Positions 8,882-17,455 of a DNA stretch of 64,000 nucleotides are shown here, piece by piece (position 1 is the stretch's first letter; every line of letters starts with the position of its first letter). The notes under the pieces were generated by a model that saw only the letters and a program-made list of their open reading frames with translations, was not told where the DNA came from and did no database searches. Both the position numbers and the translations under genes were made by a program. Origin of the DNA: Vibrio hepatarius. GTDB taxonomy: Bacteria > Pseudomonadota > Gammaproteobacteria > Enterobacterales > Vibrionaceae. The stretch covers positions 62,001-126,000 of the forward strand of contig NZ_JAATOO010000010.1 of NCBI RefSeq assembly GCF_011806575.1, given 5' to 3'.

Positions 8882-9562
8882 TTATCCAAATATTGAATAA
8901 TTGATAGCTCTAGCTAGGCTGGTTAGTATTCGCCAATTTGCTTTTAGTCGGCCGCCAAATCTAGGTTCGTCCTCTCGCTCATTCAAAAGAATATTAACCT
9001 GGAAAACGTTCATCCTATTTTTCTTTGCAACAATGACCATTTGCGTACCAATAGAATCATATGTTTCCATTGTGCCTAGCTTATGATACAAGCGGGCGCT
9101 ATAGGCCTTTAGTCCACATAGAGGATCCTTCACATTATAAAATAGTGAAAAATACATTGAATATATACGCTCAGAGAATCTAGCAAAGTAAGGGCGAATT
9201 CCTACTATTAAGTCAATTTGAGGTTCACCTTTACTCGATAACATTGATATTACCTCATGCACCGATGTCACTGGGTGCTGACCATCTGCATCCATCGTTA
9301 CTACATATTTTGCACTCATCCTATTAAAAGCCGCTGTCATGCCGATGCTCAAAGCACCGGCATAACCGTGATTCTCAGGTAACTCTATAACTGTACAACC
9401 AGAAGAAGTAGCAATAGATACTGTATTGTCTGTTGAAGCATCGCTGACTACAATAATTCCAATTTTGTCCTGAAACTGCTCTCTAAGTTCTGTAACGACT
9501 CTACCAATGGTTTTTTCTTCGTTATAAGCAGGTATTACTACTACGACTTCAGCATGTTCCAT
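8882..9562 (-). CDS. GT2 glycosyltransferase (dolichyl-phosphate-mannose-synthase-like)
   Basis: A 226-residue GT-A enzyme. VVVIPAYNEEKTIG opens the nucleotide-binding fold, VSDASTDNT gives the usual D-x-S-x-D, and VTMDADGQHP is the metal-binding DxD-like motif. A later GLKAYSARL resembles the G-F-R/K region of polyprenyl-phosphate glycosyltransferases. There are no membrane segments beyond a weakly hydrophobic C-terminus. It either builds the repeat unit at the cytoplasmic face or makes a polyprenyl-phosphate sugar donor. It overlaps the NeuB-like gene by 22 bases, so it is coupled to the sugar-synthesis block. Donor and acceptor are unknown. Confidence 0.85.
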   Translation of the reverse strand: MEHAEVVVVIPAYNEEKTIGRVVTELREQFQDKIGIIVVSDASTDNTVSIATSSGCTVIELPENHGYAGALSIGMTAAFNRMSAKYVVTMDADGQHPVTSVHEVISMLSSKGEPQIDLIVGIRPYFARFSERIYSMYFSLFYNVKDPLCGLKAYSARLYHKLGTMETYDSIGTQMVIVAKKNRMNVFQVNILLNEREDEPRFGGRLKANWRILTSLARAINYSIFG

Positions 9563-10632
9563 TTTAAATACTCACCACCATTTACATTACAACTCAATTC
9601 CTTACCTACAATGCAATCTAGGTCGTAGGGCGCAATTGCATCTTCTGGACATGGGCGCAAGCAGATTAAATCTTCATACCCAATAATATCACCAGCTTTA
9701 AGATTAACATCATCACGCAGTCGAATAGAACGTCTCTGTACAACTACAGTTTCCTTTTCGTTTTCTTCTACTTTCTTGACCCCATTACCCAGTGCTAGCG
9801 TTAGTTCGTTAGAACGATCTACCATCTCTCTCCAAGTTGACGGAGTCATAGCAAATTTGTGATCTGGGCCTTCATTCTCATTACTATCTGTAAAGTGTTT
9901 TTCAATAACGTTGGCCCCTAAAGCGATCGCACCTAACACTGTCGCGTGACCAGGAGTATGGTCACTAAGACCGAGGACTGCTTCTGGGTACATAGCTCTT
10001 AATGTCTTAAGTACATTCAAATTAATGTATTTAAAGTTATCTAGAGAAGCAGTATAGTTAGTATTGCACTGCATGATGGCAATATCTTTGGTATGCTTAC
10101 TAGCTATACGCACAGCAGAATCGATCTCATCTATAGTTGAAGCTCCACAAGCTAACAAGATCGGCTTGTTTTTCGAAGCCATTCTATCGATAATTTCATG
10201 CCATGTAATATCACCAGACCCTACTTTATAGGCAGGAACAAAATGATCGACGAAATCTACCAATTCTAAAGAGTAAGGACTGGTGAAAAATTCAACATTT
10301 GCTTCTTTACATGTTTCAACAAGAGTTTCCGTCCAATCTAAGTTAATGGAAGCTCCCTTATAAACTTCAAAAACTGATTTTTTCCATTTCGATTGGTGAG
10401 ACTGTTTGTTGCCTAGCTGATCAAAACCAGTTTTACTTACGATAGTATCTGCTTTAAAGTGCTGAAACTTTACTGCATGGGAACCAGCTTCAGCAGCCAT
10501 GTGAATAAGATCTTGAGCCTTCTGTAAAGACCCGTCATGATTTGCTCCAATATCAGCAATAAAGTATGGATCCCCATTATTATTAAGTGTATGAGATCCA
10601 ATTTTAAATTGACTATTAAACTTTGTATTCAT
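9541..10632 (-). CDS. NeuB-family nonulosonate synthase-like protein with SAF domain
   Basis: A 363-residue protein. The catalytic TIM barrel (about residues 20-270) has FIADIGANHDG, the substrate-lysine region AVKFQHFKADT, KVGSGDI and VLGLSDHT. The metal and catalytic segment is IEKHFTDSNENEGPDHKF; well-studied NeuB/PseI enzymes read EKHFTLDR..PGPDH here, so this is a distinct subfamily. A C-terminal SAF/antifreeze-like domain (about 290-360) begins near VVQRRSIRL. NeuB enzymes condense phosphoenolpyruvate with a hexosamine to give a nine-carbon 2-keto acid. It overlaps the upstream reductase gene by 17 bases, with GGAAA inside that gene as ribosome site. The substrate is not deducible: Neu, Leg, Pse or a variant are all possible. 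Confidence 0.88.
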   Translation of the reverse strand: MNTKFNSQFKIGSHTLNNNGDPYFIADIGANHDGSLQKAQDLIHMAAEAGSHAVKFQHFKADTIVSKTGFDQLGNKQSHQSKWKKSVFEVYKGASINLDWTETLVETCKEANVEFFTSPYSLELVDFVDHFVPAYKVGSGDITWHEIIDRMASKNKPILLACGASTIDEIDSAVRIASKHTKDIAIMQCNTNYTASLDNFKYINLNVLKTLRAMYPEAVLGLSDHTPGHATVLGAIALGANVIEKHFTDSNENEGPDHKFAMTPSTWREMVDRSNELTLALGNGVKKVEENEKETVVVQRRSIRLRDDVNLKAGDIIGYEDLICLRPCPEDAIAPYDLDCIVGKELSCNVNGGEYLKWNMLKS

Positions 10633-11464
10633 TTGCTACTTTCCTAATTTCTTCTTCTAACTTCGGCATCGTGGTCGAAAATGTCTGTTCAAATTTCGTA
10701 ATACACATACGCATGTCATGTGGACGTGCAACAGATAATTCTGGCATGTTGACAAGCTCATATTCAAACTCAGCATTTACTTCAGTCAAAAACTTGCTGA
10801 TAAAGTCTCCCTTCGACATCCCGCATCTTGAACCTAAATTATAAACACCTGCCTTCGGATTATGTATCACTAACAAGATATTCTCAATTAAGCTATCTAT
10901 AGACAACGGTGAGAAAAATACATCCTTAAACAAACTAAGTTTCCTTCCAGACAAAGCCATTTCATACACTGAATCACATAAACCAACTGAACGCATGCTC
11001 TTTGATTTACCAAAAAAGTTGGTTCTCAATATAGTCGTCCTTGAGAGGTCACAATATTGCTCACCTTCTAGCTTAGTTTTCGCATAATTGTTTAAAACAA
11101 CCACTTCGTTTTCTTTAGAAAGGTTACTGTTATATATATGATCGGTAGATATATGGATTACGTGTGAATTTTTATAACTTGAACGAGCAATGTTATCTGG
11201 TATGCATGCATTAAGAGAGAATGCTAAACTTGGCTCTGTTTCACATAAAGCGACGTCTGTTAATGCAGCCAAGTTTATGATATATTGTGGATTTTCCTTA
11301 TTCAATACTTCATCAAGCTGCTCAGCAATATCTGCTTGAATTCTATAATTACTATTTAGACTGGTACGAGTCACAGTGACAACCTCATAGCCCTGTAGTA
11401 TTAAAAATTCACTTAGCGAACTGCCCAATAACCCACTAGAACCAATTATTAGTATTTTTTTCAT
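10616..11464 (-). CDS. RmlD-like NAD(P)-dependent sugar reductase (SDR)
   Basis: A 282-residue extended SDR protein. The Rossmann motif IIGSSGLLGSSLSEF lies at the N-terminus. NLAALTDVALCE, the ISTDHIYN catalytic Ser region and the YAKTKLEGE catalytic Tyr-x3-Lys follow in RmlD order, and ILRTNFFGK matches that family's later motif. RmlD reduces dTDP-4-keto-6-deoxy sugars. No rmlABC genes are visible, so this copy probably reduces a keto group on the neighbouring pathway's intermediate. It shares a TAATG junction with the aminotransferase gene (one base overlap) and overlaps the NeuB-like gene by 17 bases. Fold and catalytic residues are clear; the substrate is inference. Confidence 0.85.
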   Translation of the reverse strand: MKKILIIGSSGLLGSSLSEFLILQGYEVVTVTRTSLNSNYRIQADIAEQLDEVLNKENPQYIINLAALTDVALCETEPSLAFSLNACIPDNIARSSYKNSHVIHISTDHIYNSNLSKENEVVVLNNYAKTKLEGEQYCDLSRTTILRTNFFGKSKSMRSVGLCDSVYEMALSGRKLSLFKDVFFSPLSIDSLIENILLVIHNPKAGVYNLGSRCGMSKGDFISKFLTEVNAEFEYELVNMPELSVARPHDMRMCITKFEQTFSTTMPKLEEEIRKVANEYKV

Positions 11465-12654
11465 TAGAATCTTTCTTCAAATTCCAAGATTGTTTTTCGT
11501 AGTATCTTTGCCTGCTTACGGGCTTCATCAGTATCCCAATAATTGGTCTTCATCGCGATAATTCGACTTTGTACATATTCAGCGTTTGGACACGTAACAT
11601 CGTTATAGTCTATAGCGATATAGTCATTTCTCCTGCCAAAAATTTTGTTTGTGAACAATGGCTCTTGGTAAGTTAACTTCCAAGCACCATAAAACGGCAG
11701 ACCACCGTTTCTAATAAATGCTTGATAGAAATCCTCCCAAGAAACCTTATCTGTATCAAGAATACAAGCAAATGCCCAATAGGAACTAACACAATGCTCT
11801 GGAACCTTCTGTGGAATAATCCAACTACAACCTTCAAGCGCCTCTAAATAGTAAGAAGCTGAGATTTTCCTAATTTCAACTAGCTCTTCTATTCTCTCTA
11901 CTTGTGCTAAAGCAACTGCACAACACAGCTCAGGCATTCGATAATTCCAACCTAAAGCATCATGGCGAACATAATTCGGGTTTTGAATATCTGCTTTAGT
12001 GATCTTTGCTTTTTTTGAACCTAAAGCAGCATATCCAAGACCAGTGACTTTTCTCACCTTAATAGCTAGCTCTTCATTATTCGTGGTAGTCATCCCTCCT
12101 TCACCACTGCTAATATGCTTTGAGCTTTGGAAACTGTAGCTAGCTGCATCCCCAAAGTTTCCGAGAAGCTTCCCTTTATAATACGATAAGAACGATTGAG
12201 CGTTATCTTCGATAACAATCAAATTATGCTTCTTTGCGATACTGCAAATCGCATCCATTTCTGGAGACAAGCCATACAGAGACACAGTAATTATTGCTTT
12301 TGTCTTTGAAGTAATTTTGCTTTCTATATCATTCGCGGAGATGACCAGAGTGTCTCTTTCAACATCTGCAAATATAGGGGTAGCATTGGCATGAATCACG
12401 GCTAAGCTAGTACTTGCCATAGTAAGTGGAGGTACAATTACTTCATCACCCTCACCAATTCCGGCCGCTTCGAGTACCGAGTGCATTGTTGCAGTGCCGT
12501 TTACATGAGATATTGAAAAGTTTGTTTCAAAAGTTTCACAAAACTGATGCTCTAGTCTAGTCATAAACTCAGCACCTTTAGAGCTTCTAAAACTATTGCT
12601 TAGAACTTCTCGTACATAGCTAAGTTCTTTGTCTGATATACGTTTAACTTTCAT
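11464..12654 (-). CDS. DegT/DnrJ/EryC1/StrS PLP-dependent sugar aminotransferase
   Basis: A 396-residue aminotransferase. VNGTATMHSVLEAAGIG (cofactor phosphate loop), VIEDNAQSF (Asp for the pyridine nitrogen) and SFQSSKHISSGEGGM (Schiff-base Lys) are all present. Family members add an amino group to a keto-sugar nucleotide. Beside a 4,6-dehydratase, the expected product is a 4-amino-4,6-dideoxy sugar, as in Pse and Leg synthesis. The frame is open 8 codons upstream to a TTG, but the ATG at 12654 is preferred: it follows the previous stop by 4 bases and fits the family N-terminus. It diverges from the well-known PseC/LegC sequence patterns I can recall, so the exact substrate is uncertain. Confidence 0.87.
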   Translation of the reverse strand: MKVKRISDKELSYVREVLSNSFRSSKGAEFMTRLEHQFCETFETNFSISHVNGTATMHSVLEAAGIGEGDEVIVPPLTMASTSLAVIHANATPIFADVERDTLVISANDIESKITSKTKAIITVSLYGLSPEMDAICSIAKKHNLIVIEDNAQSFLSYYKGKLLGNFGDAASYSFQSSKHISSGEGGMTTTNNEELAIKVRKVTGLGYAALGSKKAKITKADIQNPNYVRHDALGWNYRMPELCCAVALAQVERIEELVEIRKISASYYLEALEGCSWIIPQKVPEHCVSSYWAFACILDTDKVSWEDFYQAFIRNGGLPFYGAWKLTYQEPLFTNKIFGRRNDYIAIDYNDVTCPNAEYVQSRIIAMKTNYWDTDEARKQAKILRKTILEFEERF

Positions 12655-12658
12655 AATA

Positions 12659-13519
12659 TTACCACTGTGTTGGGTCAACTAACTTAGGGTTATCTACAGC
12701 TAAATCCCCCCATTGACTTGTGTCTACTTCTTTACTAAATGCCAAGAGTATCTCTCGCATCTGTTCAACTGAAGTTGCGCCGACAACTATCTTGTCTATT
12801 TCTTTGATATTGTCGACGAATTTAATAGCAGCTTCGACCTTAGATAGACTCAAGAGGTCGATTGCTTCGACAAATTTCTTATGGTATGGTTTGATGCTTG
12901 GCAAGCTGGACACATCATTGGACAGCAATAGTCCTTGTAAAAAAACAGAACGAGCATGAATTTCAATATCGAACTCTTTCAGTTTACCGAGAAAACCATC
13001 TGTCTTCATACGTTGGTCAAAAAGACTAAAAGGTAGTTGTACAAAATCAATAGCTTTTAATACGTCGATAAAATCTATCTGCGATCTTTTGTATATCGAA
13101 ATTCCAACATTCTTCGCTAAACCTTTTTCTTTCACATAAGAAAGTAACTCCAGGTAATTTTCACGATTTCTATACATAAACGCATTTGGATCGTGTATAA
13201 GCAAACCATGTAAAGTATTGCCTCCCAAACGCTTTATAGATGCTTCAACATTTGTTATCAACCGACCCACATCTGCAATTTCACCTTCGAATTGAGTTTT
13301 GGTAATAACTTGAATGTCTCCATCCATCACCTTTGAGTTTCTCCCAAGTCGCTTTTCACTCAATCCGTAAGCGGGAGCAGTATCCAGCAAAAGAGTACCT
13401 TGCTCAAAGCAAAGATCTATAATAGCTTCCATTTGGTCATCACTTACGACACCTTGTTCGTTTGTAATACCATAATCTAATCCAAACTGAGCCGTACCTA
13501 AGACAATTTTGCTACTCAT
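12659..13519 (-). CDS. Aldo/keto reductase family oxidoreductase
   Basis: A 286-residue TIM-barrel reductase. All four catalytic residues are visible: Asp and Tyr in LLDTAPAYG, Lys in VITKTQ and His in LLIHDP. LGTAQFGLDYGITN at the start marks the subgroup often found in polysaccharide and flagellin-glycosylation loci. It would use NADPH to reduce or, in reverse, oxidise a sugar carbonyl. It overlaps the SpsF-like gene by 8 bases. No classical Neu, Leg or Pse route that I know needs an aldo/keto reductase, so its presence points to a modified product or intermediate. Confidence 0.87.
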   Translation of the reverse strand: MSSKIVLGTAQFGLDYGITNEQGVVSDDQMEAIIDLCFEQGTLLLDTAPAYGLSEKRLGRNSKVMDGDIQVITKTQFEGEIADVGRLITNVEASIKRLGGNTLHGLLIHDPNAFMYRNRENYLELLSYVKEKGLAKNVGISIYKRSQIDFIDVLKAIDFVQLPFSLFDQRMKTDGFLGKLKEFDIEIHARSVFLQGLLLSNDVSSLPSIKPYHKKFVEAIDLLSLSKVEAAIKFVDNIKEIDKIVVGATSVEQMREILLAFSKEVDTSQWGDLAVDNPKLVDPTQW

Positions 13520-14300
13520 CTTTTTGTTCTCTACAAAGTGAATCCTTCGCCAAAGATTTTATTAATCCTTCATTTCTAACAAATGATGAGTTAATAACTC
13601 TAAATTCATCATTAGAATCAAGCAAATGTACAACTTCATTCATATGGAATTTTTCGTTTTTAGGATAAAGCGCTTCATAAACACTTTTTGTAAACTCAAA
13701 GTCCGCTGGTTCATCGACTGTCCAACGTTCTTTTTCAAGAGATGATTTCTCTAAAGCTATGTTTTGAACCACAAACTCAGATGGCCTATTCTTAATAAAC
13801 AACGTTACATGCTCTCTCTCTGAAGGTAGTGAAGCATGCTCCCACATCTGACGTAGGGCTGTGGCGGTAAAAACTTCAACATCTAACCCATCGGGAAAAG
13901 TGTACTCCAAAGTATTCGACGTATAGTCATTCTGGTATATCAAGTGATTTAACAAAACAAGGTCTATAATCTGGCTATCGATAAAAGGACAATCTGCAGT
14001 CAATCGAATAACATTAACAACTTCACGATGTTCTTGGATCGACAGAACGGCATTGTAATATCTATCTAATACGTCATCTAAACTTCCTCGAAAAACATTG
14101 ACTCCATTTTGAATGCAATGCTGTTCAAGGATATCATCAGATTCATGAACGCTAGTCGCTACCAAAATATCATCAACATACTTCGATTGTTTTATTCTAC
14201 GGATCTGATGCATTAATAGTGTCTCACCACATATATCTTTTAGTACCTTACCAGGTAAGCGAGACGAGCTCATTCTCGCCTGTAATACAACTAAATTCAT
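13512..14300 (-). CDS. SpsF-like cytidylyltransferase (putative CMP-sugar synthase)
   Basis: A 262-residue nucleotidyltransferase of the SpsF/NeuA-like group. NLVVLQARMSSSRLPGKVL is the signature loop binding the nucleotide triphosphate, and later LTADCPFID supplies the Asp that binds metal. In pathways with a NeuB-type synthase, this protein takes the CMP-transfer role. The frame is open 14 codons further up, inside the dehydratase gene, but ATG 14300 fits the family start and lies 7 bases after the dehydratase stop. It overlaps the aldo/keto reductase gene by 8 bases. Activity as a CMP-transferase is inferred from context; SpsF proteins are little characterised. Confidence 0.85.
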   Translation of the reverse strand: MNLVVLQARMSSSRLPGKVLKDICGETLLMHQIRRIKQSKYVDDILVATSVHESDDILEQHCIQNGVNVFRGSLDDVLDRYYNAVLSIQEHREVVNVIRLTADCPFIDSQIIDLVLLNHLIYQNDYTSNTLEYTFPDGLDVEVFTATALRQMWEHASLPSEREHVTLFIKNRPSEFVVQNIALEKSSLEKERWTVDEPADFEFTKSVYEALYPKNEKFHMNEVVHLLDSNDEFRVINSSFVRNEGLIKSLAKDSLCREQKDE

Positions 14301-14307
14301 AGAGGAC

Positions 14308-15321
14308 CTACTGCTCTTCAGTTGCACCAATAATTGTGGCAATTTTGCTTCTTAGTGAGTTAACGCTTTCCCATTCTTCATTAGTGCCTGAGTTGTACTT
14401 AAATCCAAAGGGAACCTTTGTCGCGTTGTGATGAGACAAGTATTCCTGTTCAGTATAAGTAAATGAAACCGAAGGCAAAATTGCATAATATCGACCTAAA
14501 TCTATTGTATTTAGAGAATCTGTATCGGTGATCATCTCCTCGTGAAGTTTTTCACCCGGTCGAATACCCACAATTTTGGTTTTACACTCAGGTGCAATTG
14601 CTTCTGCGACATCCAAAATCTTATATGAAGGAATTTTCGGGATAAAGATCTCACCGCCAAGATGATTCTCTAATGCGTACATAACCATGTTTACACCATC
14701 TTGAAGCGATATATTAAATCTCGTCATTTCAGGGTGGGTTATTGGCAAAATCCCGTCAGATTTCTTAGTCATAAAAAACGGTATTACTGAACCTCGGGAG
14801 CCCATAACGTTTCCGTAACGCACAACACTAAAACGAATATCTTTAGAACCCTTGATATTATTTGCTGCTGTAAACAATTTATCTGACGCGAGTTTTGTCG
14901 CACCGTACAGGTTAATAGGGGCACATGCTTTATCTGTGGAGAGTGCAACAACATTGCTCACTCCGCATTGCAGTGCTGCTTGGATAACATTTTCTGCACC
15001 GGTTACATTAGTACGTATACATTCAGTTGGATTATACTCTGCTGTATCCACCTGTTTTATTGCAGCGGCATGAATAATTACGTCAACGCCCTCACAAGCC
15101 TGGATAAGGCGCGCTTGATCTCTTACATCACCAATAAAGAATCTTAGTTGTGGATACTCAACTTCTGGATACGTTTGCTTTAACTCAAACTGCTTCAACT
15201 CATCTCGAGAAAAAATAATGATCTTCTTAACATCTCGATAGCGAGCGAGTATTGTTTTAACAAATTGTTTACCGAAAGAACCTGTGCCACCTGTAATGAG
15301 TACCGTTTTATCGTTTAACAT
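14308..15321 (-). CDS. PseB-like UDP-sugar 4,6-dehydratase (polysaccharide biosynthesis protein)
   Basis: A 337-residue extended SDR. VLITGGTGSFGKQFV binds NAD(P), IFSRDELKQFE is characteristic of the PseB/FlaA1 branch, and the catalytic region reads STDKACAPINLYGATK, with Met/Asp-Lys replacing the usual Tyr-dependent layout seen in PseB. The reaction is removal of water from UDP-GlcNAc to give a 4-keto-6-deoxy sugar, with C5 inversion in PseB itself. The ATG at 15321 is chosen over an upstream GTG because AGGTGG lies 5 bases before it. It is the first enzyme of the block that continues with SpsF, reductase, aminotransferase and synthase genes. Whether it inverts C5 (Pse-type) or not (Leg/Bac-type) cannot be decided here. 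Confidence 0.85.
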   Translation of the reverse strand: MLNDKTVLITGGTGSFGKQFVKTILARYRDVKKIIIFSRDELKQFELKQTYPEVEYPQLRFFIGDVRDQARLIQACEGVDVIIHAAAIKQVDTAEYNPTECIRTNVTGAENVIQAALQCGVSNVVALSTDKACAPINLYGATKLASDKLFTAANNIKGSKDIRFSVVRYGNVMGSRGSVIPFFMTKKSDGILPITHPEMTRFNISLQDGVNMVMYALENHLGGEIFIPKIPSYKILDVAEAIAPECKTKIVGIRPGEKLHEEMITDTDSLNTIDLGRYYAILPSVSFTYTEQEYLSHHNATKVPFGFKYNSGTNEEWESVNSLRSKIATIIGATEEQ

Positions 15322-15346
15322 TATTTCCACCTGAATTTATTACTAA

Positions 15347-15490
15347 CTAGTATTCGCCTACTATACTACAATCGCTATCCTTCCTAAAATCAGAATAACA
15401 ACCACCAATAAACATCTGATTAAAAATCACACAAACCAATGCATGAAACGCAGAGCCTCCTAAAGCACCGTTTTGATAAGCTAGAGTCAT
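15347..15490 (-). CDS. Small hypothetical protein, 47 residues
   Basis: An ORF too short for usual cut-offs, in the otherwise unexplained gap between the DUF6044-like gene and the dehydratase gene. The ATG at 15490 has AGAGG 5 bases upstream. The frame ends in TAG 25 bases before the dehydratase start, so it fits the operon's packing. The product begins MTLAYQNGALGGSAFHALV, has one hydrophobic stretch (about residues 15-30), three Cys (20, 31, 42) and an acidic C-terminus. I recognise no family. It may be a true small protein, a translated leader for the sugar genes, or a remnant of a longer gene. Confidence 0.45.
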   Translation of the reverse strand: MTLAYQNGALGGSAFHALVCVIFNQMFIGGCYSDFRKDSDCSIVGEY

Positions 15491-15517
15491 CAAACCTCTA
15501 TTAATGTTGTTAAGTCA

Positions 15518-17323
15518 CTACTTAACATGATAAAGATAATAAGTTTTCATCGTATCTCTTCCTTGGAAGGAGTCTAAAAGTTGATTACCTTTTCCTTGAT
15601 TTATTAATACTTCCTTCGAAGAGATAATATATTCCCCTCCCATTGATTTGAACTGTTCTAAGTTTAAATCAATCTCGTCATTAGCTTCCATCAGGCGACA
15701 GCGACTACCCCAGTCATCAAAATATGACCTCCAAGTTTCAGACTTTGCTAACTCTGGAGCGATAATTTTTCGAAAATCATGCTTGTGCTTAAGAGGATAA
15801 GATGACCAATACCCATCTAATGTATAGAAACCATTGTATATAGCGATTGCAGGGTTAAAGCCAATAGTCATCACACGATATGTTTTGGTGGGTTTACCTA
15901 TTACATCTTTAATCCCGTCAAACACTTCCTCGCTATAGTAATCATCCATACCGGATGCCTCCTGATTACCGTTCATCGACAAAAATGAATGATTAATCTG
16001 CAAAATCGATACCAATAGAATTGGTATTAGAGACCATTTCGTTCTATCCATTAGCTCCTTACACACTAAGGAGAAGAGGCTAAACCACAAGATAGGGAAG
16101 AGAAAATAGAATCGATCAAACTGAACTTGAGCAAAAATAGGAATTTTTTCCTTTACAAACTCCAAAGCAGCATGGTTATAAAACCCTGACAAAAAAGAAA
16201 TACCAACTATAGAAAGGATCAGTGATGTTAGAAGATATTTTCTTGAAAATAGAAAAATTATAGCTATATAGACAATTCCATACGTAAACAAAGTCTTAGT
16301 AGAAAAAGGTAGCAATTCAAATCTAAAATAATAACTTAAGAAAAAGTATATAGTCGTAAAAATACACAGTGCGCGACTCTGTCTATTAGAAAGTATCAAA
16401 GCCAGACTTGAAAAAAGCAAAAATGGCATTATATACTGATAATGAAGCGAGTGTGCATGGTACTGTCCATAGCTCAGTATATAGATAGCTCGGTCGAATG
16501 CTTGTTGAGTACTTAAAGTACTTAGAGAAAACTCTTGCCGATGAGAAATAAAACTTGGATCAATAAATTCCACTACCAATCTATACTCAGCAAATAGATA
16601 TAAAATAGACATTAATGATATTGAAAATAACAAGTGGTAGTTTATTTTTTTCTTATCAAAGATATCATAAGCGAAGATAACAAGACATAAAAATAGAAAA
16701 AACATACCCGAAAGTATCAAAGAGCTATAGAAAGGAAAAATTAAAAATATCGCCAACTCTTTTAATTTAAATATTCCATTTTTGACATTCAAATAAGCGT
16801 ATAATAGCAAAGGTTGTCCAGCTACACTTAAACCTCCATTCGACCAAAATGGCAATAATGAAAAGGCAAGCGCAATAAACAACCCAATCAACTTAAAATG
16901 TATATCTTTATCATTTTCTTTGAAAATGTGTCTACTAACTAATAGATACATACCAAAGATAGCTACTATTCTTAATACAGCTTCATTAACAATATAAGCT
17001 ATTTTCGAATCAAACGTGTAGTACATGAGAGAAACTACATTAAGTTCACTTGGTAATATTGATCGAGGTATTCCCCCAAGTATATTTGACACAATAACAC
17101 TGCTATCTGCAAACATATAATCCATGGCAGACATAACCTTAAATATTGCTATATTCGCATCTAAGTTATCATGAATATTGACAACCAAATCACCTTCAGT
17201 ATTAAAATAAGAAGACAGATAGTAAGCTATTATTGTAAAACAGAAAGATACAAATATGACACTTATAAGCCTAACTAGCTTATTTTCATGTTCTTTAGCA
17301 ACATAATTCATAATGGGTTTCAT
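15518..17323 (-). CDS. Large polytopic membrane protein, DUF6044/YkoS-like
   Basis: A 601-residue protein with one helix near residue 25, a periplasmic-looking segment, then about ten to twelve more helices and a C-terminal soluble domain of ~150 residues. The soluble domain contains VMTIGFNPAIAIYNGF, TLDGYWSSYPL and YFDDWGSRCRL, patterns I associate with DUF6044 (B. subtilis YkoS). The overall layout recalls GT-C glycosyltransferases and YfhO-like proteins, which use lipid-linked sugars at the outer face of the inner membrane. Here it would modify or extend the polysaccharide in the periplasm. It is flanked by short A+T-rich gaps. Membrane nature is certain; family is likely; activity is inference. 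Confidence 0.7.
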   Translation of the reverse strand: MKPIMNYVAKEHENKLVRLISVIFVSFCFTIIAYYLSSYFNTEGDLVVNIHDNLDANIAIFKVMSAMDYMFADSSVIVSNILGGIPRSILPSELNVVSLMYYTFDSKIAYIVNEAVLRIVAIFGMYLLVSRHIFKENDKDIHFKLIGLFIALAFSLLPFWSNGGLSVAGQPLLLYAYLNVKNGIFKLKELAIFLIFPFYSSLILSGMFFLFLCLVIFAYDIFDKKKINYHLLFSISLMSILYLFAEYRLVVEFIDPSFISHRQEFSLSTLSTQQAFDRAIYILSYGQYHAHSLHYQYIMPFLLFSSLALILSNRQSRALCIFTTIYFFLSYYFRFELLPFSTKTLFTYGIVYIAIIFLFSRKYLLTSLILSIVGISFLSGFYNHAALEFVKEKIPIFAQVQFDRFYFLFPILWFSLFSLVCKELMDRTKWSLIPILLVSILQINHSFLSMNGNQEASGMDDYYSEEVFDGIKDVIGKPTKTYRVMTIGFNPAIAIYNGFYTLDGYWSSYPLKHKHDFRKIIAPELAKSETWRSYFDDWGSRCRLMEANDEIDLNLEQFKSMGGEYIISSKEVLINQGKGNQLLDSFQGRDTMKTYYLYHVK

Positions 17324-17455
17324 TTAATTTTTCACTTAGAAAAAAAACAACACTTCTGAAGTTGCAATAAAATTCTCTAGAATTCATCTCATGGAATATA
17401 TTGAACTTCTTCGGAGCCAATAACCAATAAACCAACACCTTCCCCAATTATAGTT

